64,000 nt of DNA from Microcoleus sp. FACHB-61 (GTDB lineage Bacteria; Cyanobacteriota; Cyanobacteriia; Cyanobacteriales; Microcoleaceae): NCBI GenBank assembly GCA_014695295.1, contig JACJNY010000066.1, positions 86,081-150,080 of the forward strand, written 5' to 3'. The notes under the pieces were generated by a model. The model saw only the letters and a list, made by a program, of their open reading frames with translations. It did no database searches and had not been told where the DNA came from. Shown here piece by piece: positions 18,172 through 26,852 of the stretch (positions within the stretch are counted from its first letter, which is position 1; each line of letters opens with the position of its first letter). The position numbers were made by a program, and so were the translations under genes.

Positions 18172-19002
18172 TCATAAGGGAATCTCATCCCACTCTGCTT
18201 GAACTTCGTCTTGTTCGTCAACTTCTGATTGTTCTGCTTCAATGGCTTCTATAAACTTAATCGCGCTTGAAACATTATTAAATATCAGAACACTCTCATG
18301 ATAATTCAAAATAGGATTGTCATGAGCCAGACTTTGGTTGTTTCTAACATCATTAAAAGACTCCAGAATTGAAATCGAAGATTTTAGAATCCTTTCGGTC
18401 ATTTGTGACTCAATAAAGCGGTTCTGTCTTAGATACTTTACATATTCTCCAAAAAGGCTATGCAAGGGTTTGTTCCTGTCATAACTAATCCCATATTTAT
18501 CGCATAGCTTCTTTGTATACTTCACCACATAAGTATGCAGTCTATCTAATGTTACTTCTGGCTCATTATTTTGAATACTTTCCCTTATTGATTTTGCTAA
18601 TACAGAAAACTCTTTGTCATTAGAATATGGTTGGATTGCATCAATATTTTCAACAATGCTATCTTGCTTAAGTCGTTCTGCTATTGTATAGCAATCATCA
18701 AACAAGGCTTGTTCGGCTTGGCTTATTTCTATGTGATTTATCAGTTTTTTTGTTTTCCAATATTCCAAAAAAGCTGAAATTATTTTTCCAACAATATAGT
18801 TAGCTTCTTTAGCCCAAAAGGTTCTTAATCGATTAGCTTTAGATCCGCTAGCGTAATCGTACTTGCCGTCAGCTATGTCAATGTTTGTATTTTCAATTAT
18901 GAATTCCTGGAAAGTTCTGTTTGAAAAATCAAGAACATAACCAGCTTCCATGTCAAACATTTTTTCAAGTTTTACTTTTTCAATGCTCGACAAGTCAGAC
19001 AT
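18172..19002 (-). CDS. Abortive-infection-like protein with C-terminal HEPN-type motif
   Basis: A 276-aa soluble protein. The N-terminal half (IEKVKLEKMFDMEAGYVLDFSNRTFQEFI) resembles the N-terminal module of several Abi proteins; the C-terminal part (KPLHSLFGEYVKYLRQNRFI ... ILESFNDVRNNQSLAHDNPIL) matches the Abi_C type and ends in R-N-x5-H (RNNQSLAH), the catalytic pattern of HEPN ribonucleases. This suggests an RNA-cutting phage-defence effector; activity is inferred. Its A+T-rich coding bias and neighbouring HigBA suggest acquisition. A promoter and palindromes are visible at 19156-19221. Length is normal and there is no truncation. Confidence 0.72.
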   Translation of the reverse strand: MSDLSSIEKVKLEKMFDMEAGYVLDFSNRTFQEFIIENTNIDIADGKYDYASGSKANRLRTFWAKEANYIVGKIISAFLEYWKTKKLINHIEISQAEQALFDDCYTIAERLKQDSIVENIDAIQPYSNDKEFSVLAKSIRESIQNNEPEVTLDRLHTYVVKYTKKLCDKYGISYDRNKPLHSLFGEYVKYLRQNRFIESQMTERILKSSISILESFNDVRNNQSLAHDNPILNYHESVLIFNNVSSAIKFIEAIEAEQSEVDEQDEVQAEWDEIPL

Positions 19003-19149
19003 TTGCAGTAACCTGTTAATTTATAATTGATTGTAACTACTCAAGACCAATTAGATATGCGATCGCTTTACTGCTTCCTGATGAGCCTCGGAGACTGATA
19101 GATAGCTTTACTAGAAGTTCCTCGCCCATAGGATGAAGCAGGGTAACTA

Positions 19150-19202
19150 TTAATTGTACCGCAGTTGCGGTATAATAGACTTAAAAAATTTATTATACCG
19201 CC
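19150..19202 (-). promoter_or_regulatory. Nested palindromes in the leader of the Abi gene
   Basis: Three half-sites of TACCGC/GCGGTA lie within 50 bp. TACCGCA-GT-TGCGGTA (19156-19171) is a perfect palindrome; GCGGTATAATA (from 19168) pairs with TATTATACCGC (19191-19201) across 13 nt. On the minus strand, TTGATA (19216-19221) and TATAAT (19192-19197) with 18-bp spacing form a promoter reading into the Abi gene. The left 20 bp (19150-19169) are repeated at 17066-17085. A repressor or autoregulation site is inferred. Confidence 0.6.
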
Positions 19203-19217
19203 AACATATTTCAAATA

Positions 19218-20165
19218 TCAAACCGGACTATTTATTGCCTCAGCAACAATAGTTCGGTGTCGGACTGTATTGCAAGTGATTGTCGGGTGGGCAAAACCCG
19301 AATCAACTAAAGCTTGCTCGATATCAAACCCAAAATACTGATCCAAATAAGGCTCCGTACTCTTGAGCAAAGTCAAAATATAAGGAGGCATTTTGGCATA
19401 AACTTCCGACTGAGGATTCATATCCATAATTGTCAAATGTCCGCCAACACGCAGCAAACGCCTCGCTTCCCGGAATATTTCTCTAGTAGCTTTCTGCGGC
19501 AATTCGTGACAAACTAAACAAATAGAAACTAAATCAAAAGCAGCCGCAGGCAAACCAGTAGATTCAGCAGCAGCGTGAACCCAAGTCGGAGATTTTTGAT
19601 TTAAAGATTGGGATTCTCGCTGTTGGGAACGGTATTTAGCAACTGCTAAAAAATAAGGAGACAACTCCACCCCAGTCATCTTCGCTTCTGGGTAAACATC
19701 CCCAAGAGCAAAGGTACTCATTCCCACACTGCATCCCAAATCAACAATATCCTGTGGCGAAGAAGCAATTTGAGATTTGATGACTTCGTGATAGCTGGCG
19801 CGGAGTTTTGCATCGCCTTCTGCACCCGCTTCCGGCCAAATTCCCGCGTGAACTGTACGGGCGGCAACTTCTACTTCTGTAGCAGCTTCCCAGCTCATGT
19901 TACCTTGTTCGTAAGCGTGAAATGAAGTTAGATAATATTTCGGGTAAACCAGATCGGGATTTTGGACGCTGAGCAATTCTGCCTCCCAATTTCGAGCTAA
20001 AAGTTCGTGGGCTTCTTGTCGCCAATGCACTCCGATTTTTTCTGCTCTTTTTATCATCATTTCCCGCGCTTGGTGCTTGGCTAGATTAGCCAAAGGTTTG
20101 ATGGAAAGGACGCCATTTACTAAACGCGAGGCTAATCCCGGAGTTTTGTTAACTGCAACCGTCAT
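19218..20165 (-). CDS. SAM-dependent methyltransferase (class I)
   Basis: A 315-aa class I methyltransferase. SAM-binding motif I is IVDLGCSVGMSTFALGDVYP (about residue 140), followed by the acidic ribose-binding MTGVELSPYFLAVAKYRSQQ, motif II/III FDLVSICLVCHELPQKATREI and the LLRVGGHLTIMDMNPQSE strand. An N-terminal ~120-residue helical extension (AKHQAREMMIKRAEKIGVHW) is typical of a cyanobacterial/plastid group related to UbiE/COQ5 methylases. The substrate is unknown; quinone or tocopherol-like lipids are guesses. Single gene; its stop overlaps the inferred -35 of the Abi promoter. Confidence 0.85.
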   Translation of the reverse strand: MTVAVNKTPGLASRLVNGVLSIKPLANLAKHQAREMMIKRAEKIGVHWRQEAHELLARNWEAELLSVQNPDLVYPKYYLTSFHAYEQGNMSWEAATEVEVAARTVHAGIWPEAGAEGDAKLRASYHEVIKSQIASSPQDIVDLGCSVGMSTFALGDVYPEAKMTGVELSPYFLAVAKYRSQQRESQSLNQKSPTWVHAAAESTGLPAAAFDLVSICLVCHELPQKATREIFREARRLLRVGGHLTIMDMNPQSEVYAKMPPYILTLLKSTEPYLDQYFGFDIEQALVDSGFAHPTITCNTVRHRTIVAEAINSPV

Positions 20166-20496
20166 ATTTTAGGTTTTTCTATTTAGCGCCATCTATTTTA
20201 ACATATTTGGGCGATTTTGAGTTGGTCAATATAATGAAACTTAACTTTTTGCTGGCAAGTGAAATGCAAATGTTTTGGGAAAAAGACTTTTTTTAATGAA
20301 CCGCAGAGGGCGCTGAGAACGCAGAGTTAGAGAAGAGAGAAAAGATTGGAGTAGGGCAAAAGTGGCTCGGGTGGTATAATATTTATTTGTGCTTACCTAC
20401 TTAGTTCTGGGGAATTCACCGGGAATCTGGAATCGGATTTGCCGAAGTTGGAGTATTTGGAAGAACACTTTAAATCTGGCTATTTAGGAGTTTGTG
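20166..20496. other. Divergent spacer with a candidate promoter
   Basis: No gene seen. It contains a GAACCGCAGAGGGCGCTGAG repeat at about 20297-20316 and an extended -10, TGGTATAAT (20372-20380), upstream of the plus-strand gene at 20497. AGGAG at 20486-20490 is its ribosome-binding site. Confidence 0.5.
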
Positions 20497-21399
20497 ATGA
20501 GCAAATCTATTGTGGAATTGGTTGATAATTTGCCGTCGGGTGGCGTCACTGTGATGATGTTAAAATCTCTCGATTTTGTGGTTCCGGGGGAGTGGAACAA
20601 TCTCACGGGTTTTGATAATACTATTGAAGCGGTCACAGGGGAAACAAAGCGCAAATTAGTTGGTAAAATTCGCGATCGCGCGATCGAGCTTTACGCTAAC
20701 CCCAACGAGCCATATCAAGGCGTAGTCAGGCTTTACCAGTTAGCAGACAGCGCCGACAGTGCGTTAGGTGCAACGGCTATGGCCAGTAAAATCGGCGAAA
20801 ATATCGGGTTTCTTTCCTTTCTCAACCGCCTCACTCCCAAAGCTGACACCACTCAAACGATCGACTTGGGCGTCAAAGTGGCGATCGAGCTAATTGCCTA
20901 CTGCAAACTTAACAATATTTCCCTTGACAATGTGGGAAGCTTTGGTAATTATTTATCTCATTACAAAGGCGAATCTCTGATGCGGATGGCTGCTTTAGTT
21001 TGTGCTGACGGTTTAATTCCCCTTGGCCCGGACTTCATTCGAGTAGCACAAAATACCATCGGCGGATTGAATCCTTCAACCTTGCAGCAAAACTCAACAT
21101 TCCAAAATATCAGCAACCTAATTCCCGGCGCAAATAATTCACAAAAGTTCGGATTTGTGACATCAACTTTCGCCTCAGCGCAAGGTTGGATGAACAATTT
21201 AGTACAGTCTCGCGGCTTAACTCCCGCCCTAGTTTTACGCAATCTCAAGCAATACGTTGATGTTACCGATGACAGATTGGATTATGTGGCGGCATTTTTA
21301 GACATGACTACCAATTATTACGAACACACGGGAATTCAAACCGTTGCTCGCCGATTGATCGATCGAGCTTATGCTGAAATAGCCTCTGGCAGATCCTAG
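20497..21399 (+). CDS. Conserved cyanobacterial protein of unknown function
   Basis: A 300-aa, mostly helical, soluble protein beginning MSKSIVELVDNLPSGGVTVM. I do not recognise a named family. It has no membrane segment, signal peptide or obvious catalytic motif; residues ~40-90 (TGETKRKLVGKIRDRAIELYANPNEPYQGVVRLYQLADSA) and the C-terminal RRLIDRAYAEIASG form long amphipathic helices that could bind another protein. AGGAG at 20486-20490, 6 bp before ATG 20497, decides this start over the GTG at 20494. The next gene is a glutathionyl-hydroquinone reductase 200 bp on, beyond repeats. Confidence 0.7.
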   Translation: MSKSIVELVDNLPSGGVTVMMLKSLDFVVPGEWNNLTGFDNTIEAVTGETKRKLVGKIRDRAIELYANPNEPYQGVVRLYQLADSADSALGATAMASKIGENIGFLSFLNRLTPKADTTQTIDLGVKVAIELIAYCKLNNISLDNVGSFGNYLSHYKGESLMRMAALVCADGLIPLGPDFIRVAQNTIGGLNPSTLQQNSTFQNISNLIPGANNSQKFGFVTSTFASAQGWMNNLVQSRGLTPALVLRNLKQYVDVTDDRLDYVAAFLDMTTNYYEHTGIQTVARRLIDRAYAEIASGRS

Positions 21400-21436
21400 A
21401 AAAGTCGTTCTCAGGTGAGGGAAAACAGCGAACAGC

Positions 21437-21484
21437 GAGGCAGAGCCTCTAAATATGCGTTCCCAGGCAGAGCCTGGGGACGAG
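21437..21484. repeat. GGCAGAGCC dispersed element, copy 1
   Basis: Composite of GAGGCAGAGCCTC, then ATGCG, then a hairpin CCAGGCAGAGCCTGG. Further copies are at 27895-27943 and 36384-36429, with relatives at 11132 and 36319. Confidence 0.75.
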
Positions 21485-21504
21485 GGAAACCATTGCTTAC
21501 TTTG

Positions 21505-21544
21505 CCTTCTTCCTTCTTCCTTCTTCCTTCTTCCTTCTTCCTTC
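21505..21544. repeat. Heptanucleotide tandem repeat (CTTCTTC)n
   Basis: Five to six units of CTTCTTC upstream of the glutathionyl-hydroquinone reductase gene; an STRR-type tract. Confidence 0.85.
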
Positions 21545-21598
21545 GGCTGTGAGTTAAAATAAGCTGATTATGTTTAGCAAACCTCTTTTAATCGCATT

Positions 21599-22603
21599 GT
21601 GAAAAACAAATCGCTTCCTTCATCCGTAACAGTCAAGCTAGGCAAATTTGTCTGGACATCAATGTGGCAATTAATGATGTCAAAACTAGCGCCGCCCGAT
21701 CGCACCGGAGCATACATTCGCCCTAGCAGCAGTTTCCGCAACTTTGTCAGCACTGCACCAGACAACCCTCACGGGCCCGCTGCGGGACGGTATCGCCTCT
21801 TCGTGGGTACGGGATGCCCTTGGGCGCACCGCACTCTGGTGACGAGGGCGCTCAAAGGGCTTGAAGAGGCGATATCCGTTTCTATTGTCTATCCCTCTGA
21901 AGGGGGAATGTGGGTGATGGAGTCGGAGACTTTTGGCTGCAACACGATGCCGGAACTTTACCAGTTGGCTTTACCGGGCTATCAGGGGCGGTGTACGGTG
22001 CCGGTGCTGTGGGATGACTCGAAAAAGGCGATCGTCAATAATGAGAGTTCGGAAATTATTGTAATGCTAAACTCGGAGTTTAACGAGTTTGCTAGCAATC
22101 CTCAAATGGATCTTTATCCTCTGGATTTGCGAGAACAAATTGACGAGTGGAATGAGAAGATTTACCAATCGGTGAATAACGGCGTTTATCGCTGCGGTTT
22201 CGCGCAATCTCAAGCTGCTTATGACTCGGCTTGCAGTGAATTGTTTGCTGTTTTAGACGAGATCGATCGCTCGCTCTTGAGGAGTCGTTACCTTTGTGGC
22301 GATCGGGTGACATTAGCAGACGTGCGGCTTTTTACTACTCTATTCCGTTTTGATGCAGTTTACTACAGCTTGTTCAAATGCAATCTGCGCCGCATTCAAG
22401 ATTACGAGCATTTGGGAGCTTATCTGCGCGATTTGTACCAGTTACCGGGAGTTGCTGGCACTTGCGATTTGGAGGCTGTGAAGCGCGATTATTACGGCAA
22501 TTTGTTCCCGCTGAATCCTGGCTGCATTATCCCCGCTGGGCCCGATCCGGCGAGTTTGCTCAAAGCTCACGATCGCGCCGGGCTCAGAAACCGGGTTTCT
22601 TAA
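21599..22603 (+). CDS. Glutathionyl-hydroquinone reductase (GST xi class)
   Basis: A 334-aa member of the YqjG/EcfG/PcpF family, which reduces glutathionyl-hydroquinones and frees glutathione plus hydroquinone. The catalytic Cys73 is in VGTGCPWAHRT (C-P-W-A motif, defining the class), followed by the thioredoxin-like half with SEIIVMLNSEFN and the all-helical half with the xi-class block ADVRLFTTLFRFDAVYYSLF. The frame starts with GTG 21599; in-frame ATG 21662 (MWQLMM) is an alternative but leaves a shorter N-terminus than most members. The end of the gene runs into an ACCGGGTTTC repeat array at its last codons. Confidence 0.9.
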   Translation: MKNKSLPSSVTVKLGKFVWTSMWQLMMSKLAPPDRTGAYIRPSSSFRNFVSTAPDNPHGPAAGRYRLFVGTGCPWAHRTLVTRALKGLEEAISVSIVYPSEGGMWVMESETFGCNTMPELYQLALPGYQGRCTVPVLWDDSKKAIVNNESSEIIVMLNSEFNEFASNPQMDLYPLDLREQIDEWNEKIYQSVNNGVYRCGFAQSQAAYDSACSELFAVLDEIDRSLLRSRYLCGDRVTLADVRLFTTLFRFDAVYYSLFKCNLRRIQDYEHLGAYLRDLYQLPGVAGTCDLEAVKRDYYGNLFPLNPGCIIPAGPDPASLLKAHDRAGLRNRVS

Positions 22604-22850
22604 CAAAATCGGGCGTGAAGATGCCAGAATAATCGCAGAAACCCGGTTTCGAGGATGCTTGGGCGATCGCGCAGGGAATCAGAAACCGGGTTTCTTAACA
22701 AAATCCCGGTGACGATGAAAAATTTATCACAGCAACCCGGTTTCTTTCTAGTCGCAATGACTCAGAAACCGGGTTTATTACCCAAATCTTTGTGAGGATG
22801 CCAAAATTATCGCAGAAACCCGGTTTCTTGGATTAATCGCGGTGATAAAA
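22584..22850. repeat. Array of six ACCCGGTTTC palindromic cores
   Basis: Six copies of AGAAACCGGGTTTCT or its near complement (at about 22587, 22637, 22682, 22732, 22771 and 22815) alternate with ~25-40 nt spacers containing related text (TTAACAAAATC, GAGGATGC). The first copy encodes the last residues of the preceding gene. These are the same cores found at both ends of the MITE-like elements at 4633 and 36987. Confidence 0.75.
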
Positions 22851-23262
22851 ACATCAAAAGGATGACTCTCTTATCTCTGCATAATTTCCCTATCTTTTAG
22901 GCCTCTCCACCTCATGTCATAAACATTGCTGATTGAATGACCCTGATCTAAGAAAGGCTGAAGAGAGTTTTTGACTCAAGATATTTTCATCAAGCAGTAT
23001 AAGCATTTGAATGACTTTCTAGCGTGAGGATCATCTTAGTTAGATTTTCTAGCAATTTAATTGCCTGACTTTCTAGGTAAGGACTCTTTTATATCAAAAG
23101 AAGTGGACAAGTATAGCTAGAATTTATGAGTAATTATATCATAACTTTAGCCGAAGCGATTGCTATTCTGAATTAACTCCTGATAAAAAGCGATCGCGCT
23201 TCTTTGGGAAGGGTGATCGCCTTTAGTTATGGAGCCGCTATTTAGCCAAATTTAATTAGGAA
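22604..23262. other. 659-bp spacer
   Basis: Beyond the repeat array ending near 22850, I see no gene. A HIP1-containing region near 23190-23225 (GCGATCGC and relatives) and three loose repeats of TGACTTTCTAG (about 23011, 23070) are the only patterns. The region reads as degenerate sequence. Confidence 0.55.
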
Positions 23263-24333
23263 TTACGCGCTGATGAAGTCTCTAGTAGATAACTGAATGG
23301 TATTGTTTATGGTGGAGACATTCAGCGAAACGGCAAAGACTTCCCTCGGATTGCTTTTCAAAACAATCGCTGTATCATTAGCAGAATACCCATATTGATT
23401 CCCCGGTCGGAGTTCATATTGACTCAAGCTCCCTTGAACTTTTATCTTATCACCTTGAGCGCTGGAAAAGTCTTGAATAACTCCCCAACTGCCACCAATG
23501 TAACCCTTCCCGTACCAATCCCCGATCACGAAAGTATCAGCACCGGAATCACCACGTAGTTGATCGACTTCCCCATTGCCACTAGCAGAATATAAGAAAC
23601 CATCAAGAATATCGTTTCCTGCACCGCCAATTAAGGTGTCATTACCACCTAAACCAGAAAGTTTATCATTCCCACCTGAACCAGTTAAAATGTCGTTGCC
23701 GGGCCCGCCAGTTAGATTCAGATTAGTATTTCCACCGCCGTTGTTACCGCCACCGCCACCATTATTTAACTTTGAAAATGCTTCGAGAGGACTCATAGTT
23801 TCTCGCAAAATAAAGTTCTGATCGGTGCTTGCTCCATTCGTAACTGTATAGTTACGGCGGTTTGGCTGGACTTCCAAATGGAGGTGTGGCGCTCCTGGGT
23901 TGCCAATACTAGCAAATTGCTGCCCAGGGTTGACTCGACTGCCAATAGGGACTTGAAGATTCTGCAAATGACCGTAGACCCAAAGGTTGCCATCAGTTCC
24001 TTGAATTCCCACAAAACGGTTATTGCTTTGTGAGGTTCTTTGCAACTCTATTAAAGTACCGCCTACAGCAGCTTGAACTGGTGTTCCTAATGGAGCGCCA
24101 ATGTCAATTCCAGCGTGCCAAGTACCAAAACCATTACGGTAACTTTGGTCGAAGGCATAACCAGCAGTTATCTTGACTTGGGGGCTAACTTCTCGCTTCA
24201 TAATTGTCCTCACAAGGTTGCGATAGACTTGCTGAACTTCGCCTGAACTTTCTCCATTAGAGGTGTTTCCATCAAATAAAATATCATCACCACTAGCGCG
24301 ATCCCATTGATTACTATTTGTAGGTAAAGGCAT
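23263..24333 (-). CDS. M23 peptidase domain fused to RTX calcium-binding repeats
   Basis: A 356-aa protein. Residues ~50-170 form an M23/LytM-type domain with the zinc ligands H-x3-D in WHAGIDIGAPLGTPV and H-x-H in GAPHLHLEVQP. A glycine/asparagine linker leads to residues ~205-255 with RTX nonapeptides (GGPGNDILTGSGGNDKLSG, GLGGNDTLIGGAGNDILDG) and a C-terminal RTX-type domain (GADTFVIGD). RTX tails usually direct type I secretion, which fits the absence of an N-terminal signal. It would cut or bind peptidoglycan of neighbours or of the cell itself. AAGGAG eight bases before ATG 24333 favours this start over ATG 24396, which gives 377 aa. Confidence 0.85.
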   Translation of the reverse strand: MPLPTNSNQWDRASGDDILFDGNTSNGESSGEVQQVYRNLVRTIMKREVSPQVKITAGYAFDQSYRNGFGTWHAGIDIGAPLGTPVQAAVGGTLIELQRTSQSNNRFVGIQGTDGNLWVYGHLQNLQVPIGSRVNPGQQFASIGNPGAPHLHLEVQPNRRNYTVTNGASTDQNFILRETMSPLEAFSKLNNGGGGGNNGGGNTNLNLTGGPGNDILTGSGGNDKLSGLGGNDTLIGGAGNDILDGFLYSASGNGEVDQLRGDSGADTFVIGDWYGKGYIGGSWGVIQDFSSAQGDKIKVQGSLSQYELRPGNQYGYSANDTAIVLKSNPREVFAVSLNVSTINNTIQLSTRDFISA

Positions 24334-24536
24334 TGCATCTGCTCCTTTTCTATTGAATTGACTGAGAAAGTTTTTACTTAGATTTTCTTCCCACATTTCT
24401 AATATCTCAGATATAAGTTGGCTTGGCGGCTCAGTTTAGCTCATGTTTTTAGCTCATGTTTTTAGCTCACTGCTTCTGTTACTGAACCAAAGTGAGCTAA
24501 AATCGGATCGGAGCACCGTAGGGGTAATGGTGAAGT

Positions 24537-26852
24537 ATGGCTGATACGCTGAGGGCATCAGAACAGGGGCTAAAAATCGTTGACGAAGCTAGACGCAAGA
24601 AGGGCTGGCAGAAAAACGCTTCAATATGGGTAGAAACTGCCCCCACCTCAGAAGCCACACTGAGGAGGTTTTGGGCAAGAAAGTCTGCCATTGATCGGTA
24701 TGCCTTTATTGGAATTTGTCAGGCTGTAGGTGTTAACTGGGAAGAGATTGCTGAACCTAGCGAAATGAAGGAAACAGAGTTACCTGCGGTGTCTACCGCA
24801 AAGGCACATCCCTCAGTGCAAAACCAGAATTTTGTGGGACGTGAAAAGGCGATAGACGACCTTAACGCCCATATCAACCAAGGCGCAAAAATTATCGTCA
24901 TCCAAGCTCTGGGCGGTGTGGGCAAAACGACTTTGGCCCAGGAATATCTCAACTCTCAGGGTTTTGAGTTAGTGATCGACCTCCCGATGGCCAAGGAAAA
25001 AGAGAACATCCAACTTGTAGAGAGTGTAATTGAAGGATGGCTGAAACAAGACTTTGATGAAGAACCGGGGCGAGAGTTTTGGGAGATGTTGCGGCGGCTA
25101 AAACGGCAACTTCAAACTCGCAAAATAGGCGTGTTGATTGATAACTTAGAACCTGCCTTAGATGCACAAGGCAGATTTATTGAACCCCATCGTCGCTATG
25201 TTGAATTGTTGCGAGTTTTGGCTGATGCAACGGTGCAGTCTGTGACCCTGATAACCAGCCGCGTTCGCCTGTGCGAACCTGATGTAACGGTTGACCGTTA
25301 TGTGTTGCCGGGATTGGATCATGAAGCGTGGAAACAGTTTTTTACCAATCGCCATATTAATATAGATGATCTGGCGCTGAAGGCGATGCACAAAGCCTAT
25401 GGTGGCAATGCGAAAGCAATGGGTATCCTCTGCGGTGCAATTCGAGAAGATTTTGATGGGTATATGGTAGCTTATTGGCAAGCGAATAGCACCGAGCTGC
25501 TGGTTAAAACTGAGTTAAAAAATTTAGTTACCAGTCAGTTTAATCGCCTGCAAGAACTTGACTCGGCAGCTTATAAACTCCTCTGCCGTTTGGGATGCTA
25601 TCGCTATCAAGATGTGCCGAGAGTCCCGACTGAGGGGTTATTATGTTTGTTGTGGGATGTGCCAGAAGGACAGAAGGGGCGGGTGATTGAATCGTTGCGA
25701 AATCGGTCATTAATGGAGTTTCATAACGCGGAATTTTGGCTGCATCCGGTGATTCGGGAAGAGGCAATTAGTAGGCTCAGGGAAAGTGAAGATTGGGAAA
25801 CAGGTAACCGTAAAAATGCTGATTTTTGGTCAAATAGAGTTCCAAAAATTGAAACTATTAAAGATGCTTTTCTAGCTTTAGAAGCTTACTACCACTATGT
25901 CAACATTTCTGATTTCGAGAAAGCTGGAGATGTAATTTTACAAAGGAGGAATACAAAGCTAGCAGAAGCAGACAGGTTAGGGCGTTCTTTTTATCGATTA
26001 GGATTAATCCAACAAATAAGTGCAGTAATTAACCAGCTCATTGCTCAAATCACCTGTGGCTATCGCTTGAGCGTACTTTACAGTATCCTAGGAGTTTCAT
26101 GTCGAATTAATGGCAAAGTTCACAAAGCCATTGAATGTCATAAAAACTCTTTAAATTCAGGAATGATATTTAAAGATAAAATTACCTTAATTTCAGAAGA
26201 TTCTCAAAAATGGATGAATATTTTTGAATCAAATTATTTCCTTAATGTCGGTCTGTGCTATATAGAATTAGGTGAAATATTAGAAGCTACAAAAATTTTT
26301 GAAAAGCTAATTGATGACTCTAAAAAAACTGGTTTTTACCGAGTTTCAATAGATATTTATTTTTGTTACTTAAAATCATGTCAAGAATTGTCAACTGAAT
26401 TGTCTAAAATAGCAGAGGACTTTGAATGTCAAGTTCAATCATATACTACTGGTGCTACTGGATATCGACTACTATTCTTAGGCATGACCTATAAGAACTT
26501 AGGAAAGCCGGAAAAAGCTCTCAAAATGTACAACCAAGCAATCTCACTAGATTTAGAAACTCAAGTGAAAGGGAATGCTTTGACTGGTATAGCAGAGATA
26601 TATCGCATGCAACAAGACTTTCAAACAGCCCTTTCCCATCATTCAGAAGCAATCGAAATTCTAGAAAAAATTGGTGCTAAAGCTAACTTAGCGGAGGCTT
26701 ACTACCAGTTAGGCTTGACTTATCAAACGATGGGAAATGCTGCTTATAATCAAGAAAATTTTAACAAAGCCATCACCATTTTTACCGAAATGGAAGCCCC
26801 CAAGCAAATAGAGAAAGTGCAAAAAGCCCTAAATAAGATTGACGAAATTTAG
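24537..26852 (+). CDS. STAND NTPase with NB-ARC domain and C-terminal TPRs
   Basis: A 771-aa signal-transduction NTPase. Residues ~1-80 form a small helical N-terminal domain (ARRKKGWQKNASIWVETAPT ... ATLRRFWARKSAI) common in cyanobacterial STAND proteins and HTH-like. Residues ~100-400 are NB-ARC: FVGREKAIDDL, P-loop ALGGVGKTTLAQ, Walker B KIGVLIDNLE, sensor TLITSRVRL and the winged-helix part ending LHPVIREEAI. Residues ~420-770 hold TPR-like repeats (GMTYKNLGKPEKALKMYNQA, AEAYYQLGLTYQTMGNAAY). STAND proteins oligomerise on ligand sensing and include antiphage Avs/NLR-like systems; no effector nuclease or TIR domain is visible. Its last 4 bp overlap the stop of the convergent AbiEii-like gene. 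Confidence 0.85.
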   Translation: MADTLRASEQGLKIVDEARRKKGWQKNASIWVETAPTSEATLRRFWARKSAIDRYAFIGICQAVGVNWEEIAEPSEMKETELPAVSTAKAHPSVQNQNFVGREKAIDDLNAHINQGAKIIVIQALGGVGKTTLAQEYLNSQGFELVIDLPMAKEKENIQLVESVIEGWLKQDFDEEPGREFWEMLRRLKRQLQTRKIGVLIDNLEPALDAQGRFIEPHRRYVELLRVLADATVQSVTLITSRVRLCEPDVTVDRYVLPGLDHEAWKQFFTNRHINIDDLALKAMHKAYGGNAKAMGILCGAIREDFDGYMVAYWQANSTELLVKTELKNLVTSQFNRLQELDSAAYKLLCRLGCYRYQDVPRVPTEGLLCLLWDVPEGQKGRVIESLRNRSLMEFHNAEFWLHPVIREEAISRLRESEDWETGNRKNADFWSNRVPKIETIKDAFLALEAYYHYVNISDFEKAGDVILQRRNTKLAEADRLGRSFYRLGLIQQISAVINQLIAQITCGYRLSVLYSILGVSCRINGKVHKAIECHKNSLNSGMIFKDKITLISEDSQKWMNIFESNYFLNVGLCYIELGEILEATKIFEKLIDDSKKTGFYRVSIDIYFCYLKSCQELSTELSKIAEDFECQVQSYTTGATGYRLLFLGMTYKNLGKPEKALKMYNQAISLDLETQVKGNALTGIAEIYRMQQDFQTALSHHSEAIEILEKIGAKANLAEAYYQLGLTYQTMGNAAYNQENFNKAITIFTEMEAPKQIEKVQKALNKIDEI

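Noticed and set aside
22584..22850. Array of ACCGGGTTTC cores as a CRISPR array
   Set aside because: Cores are about 15 bp, alternate in orientation, and their intervals are irregular and partly repeated.
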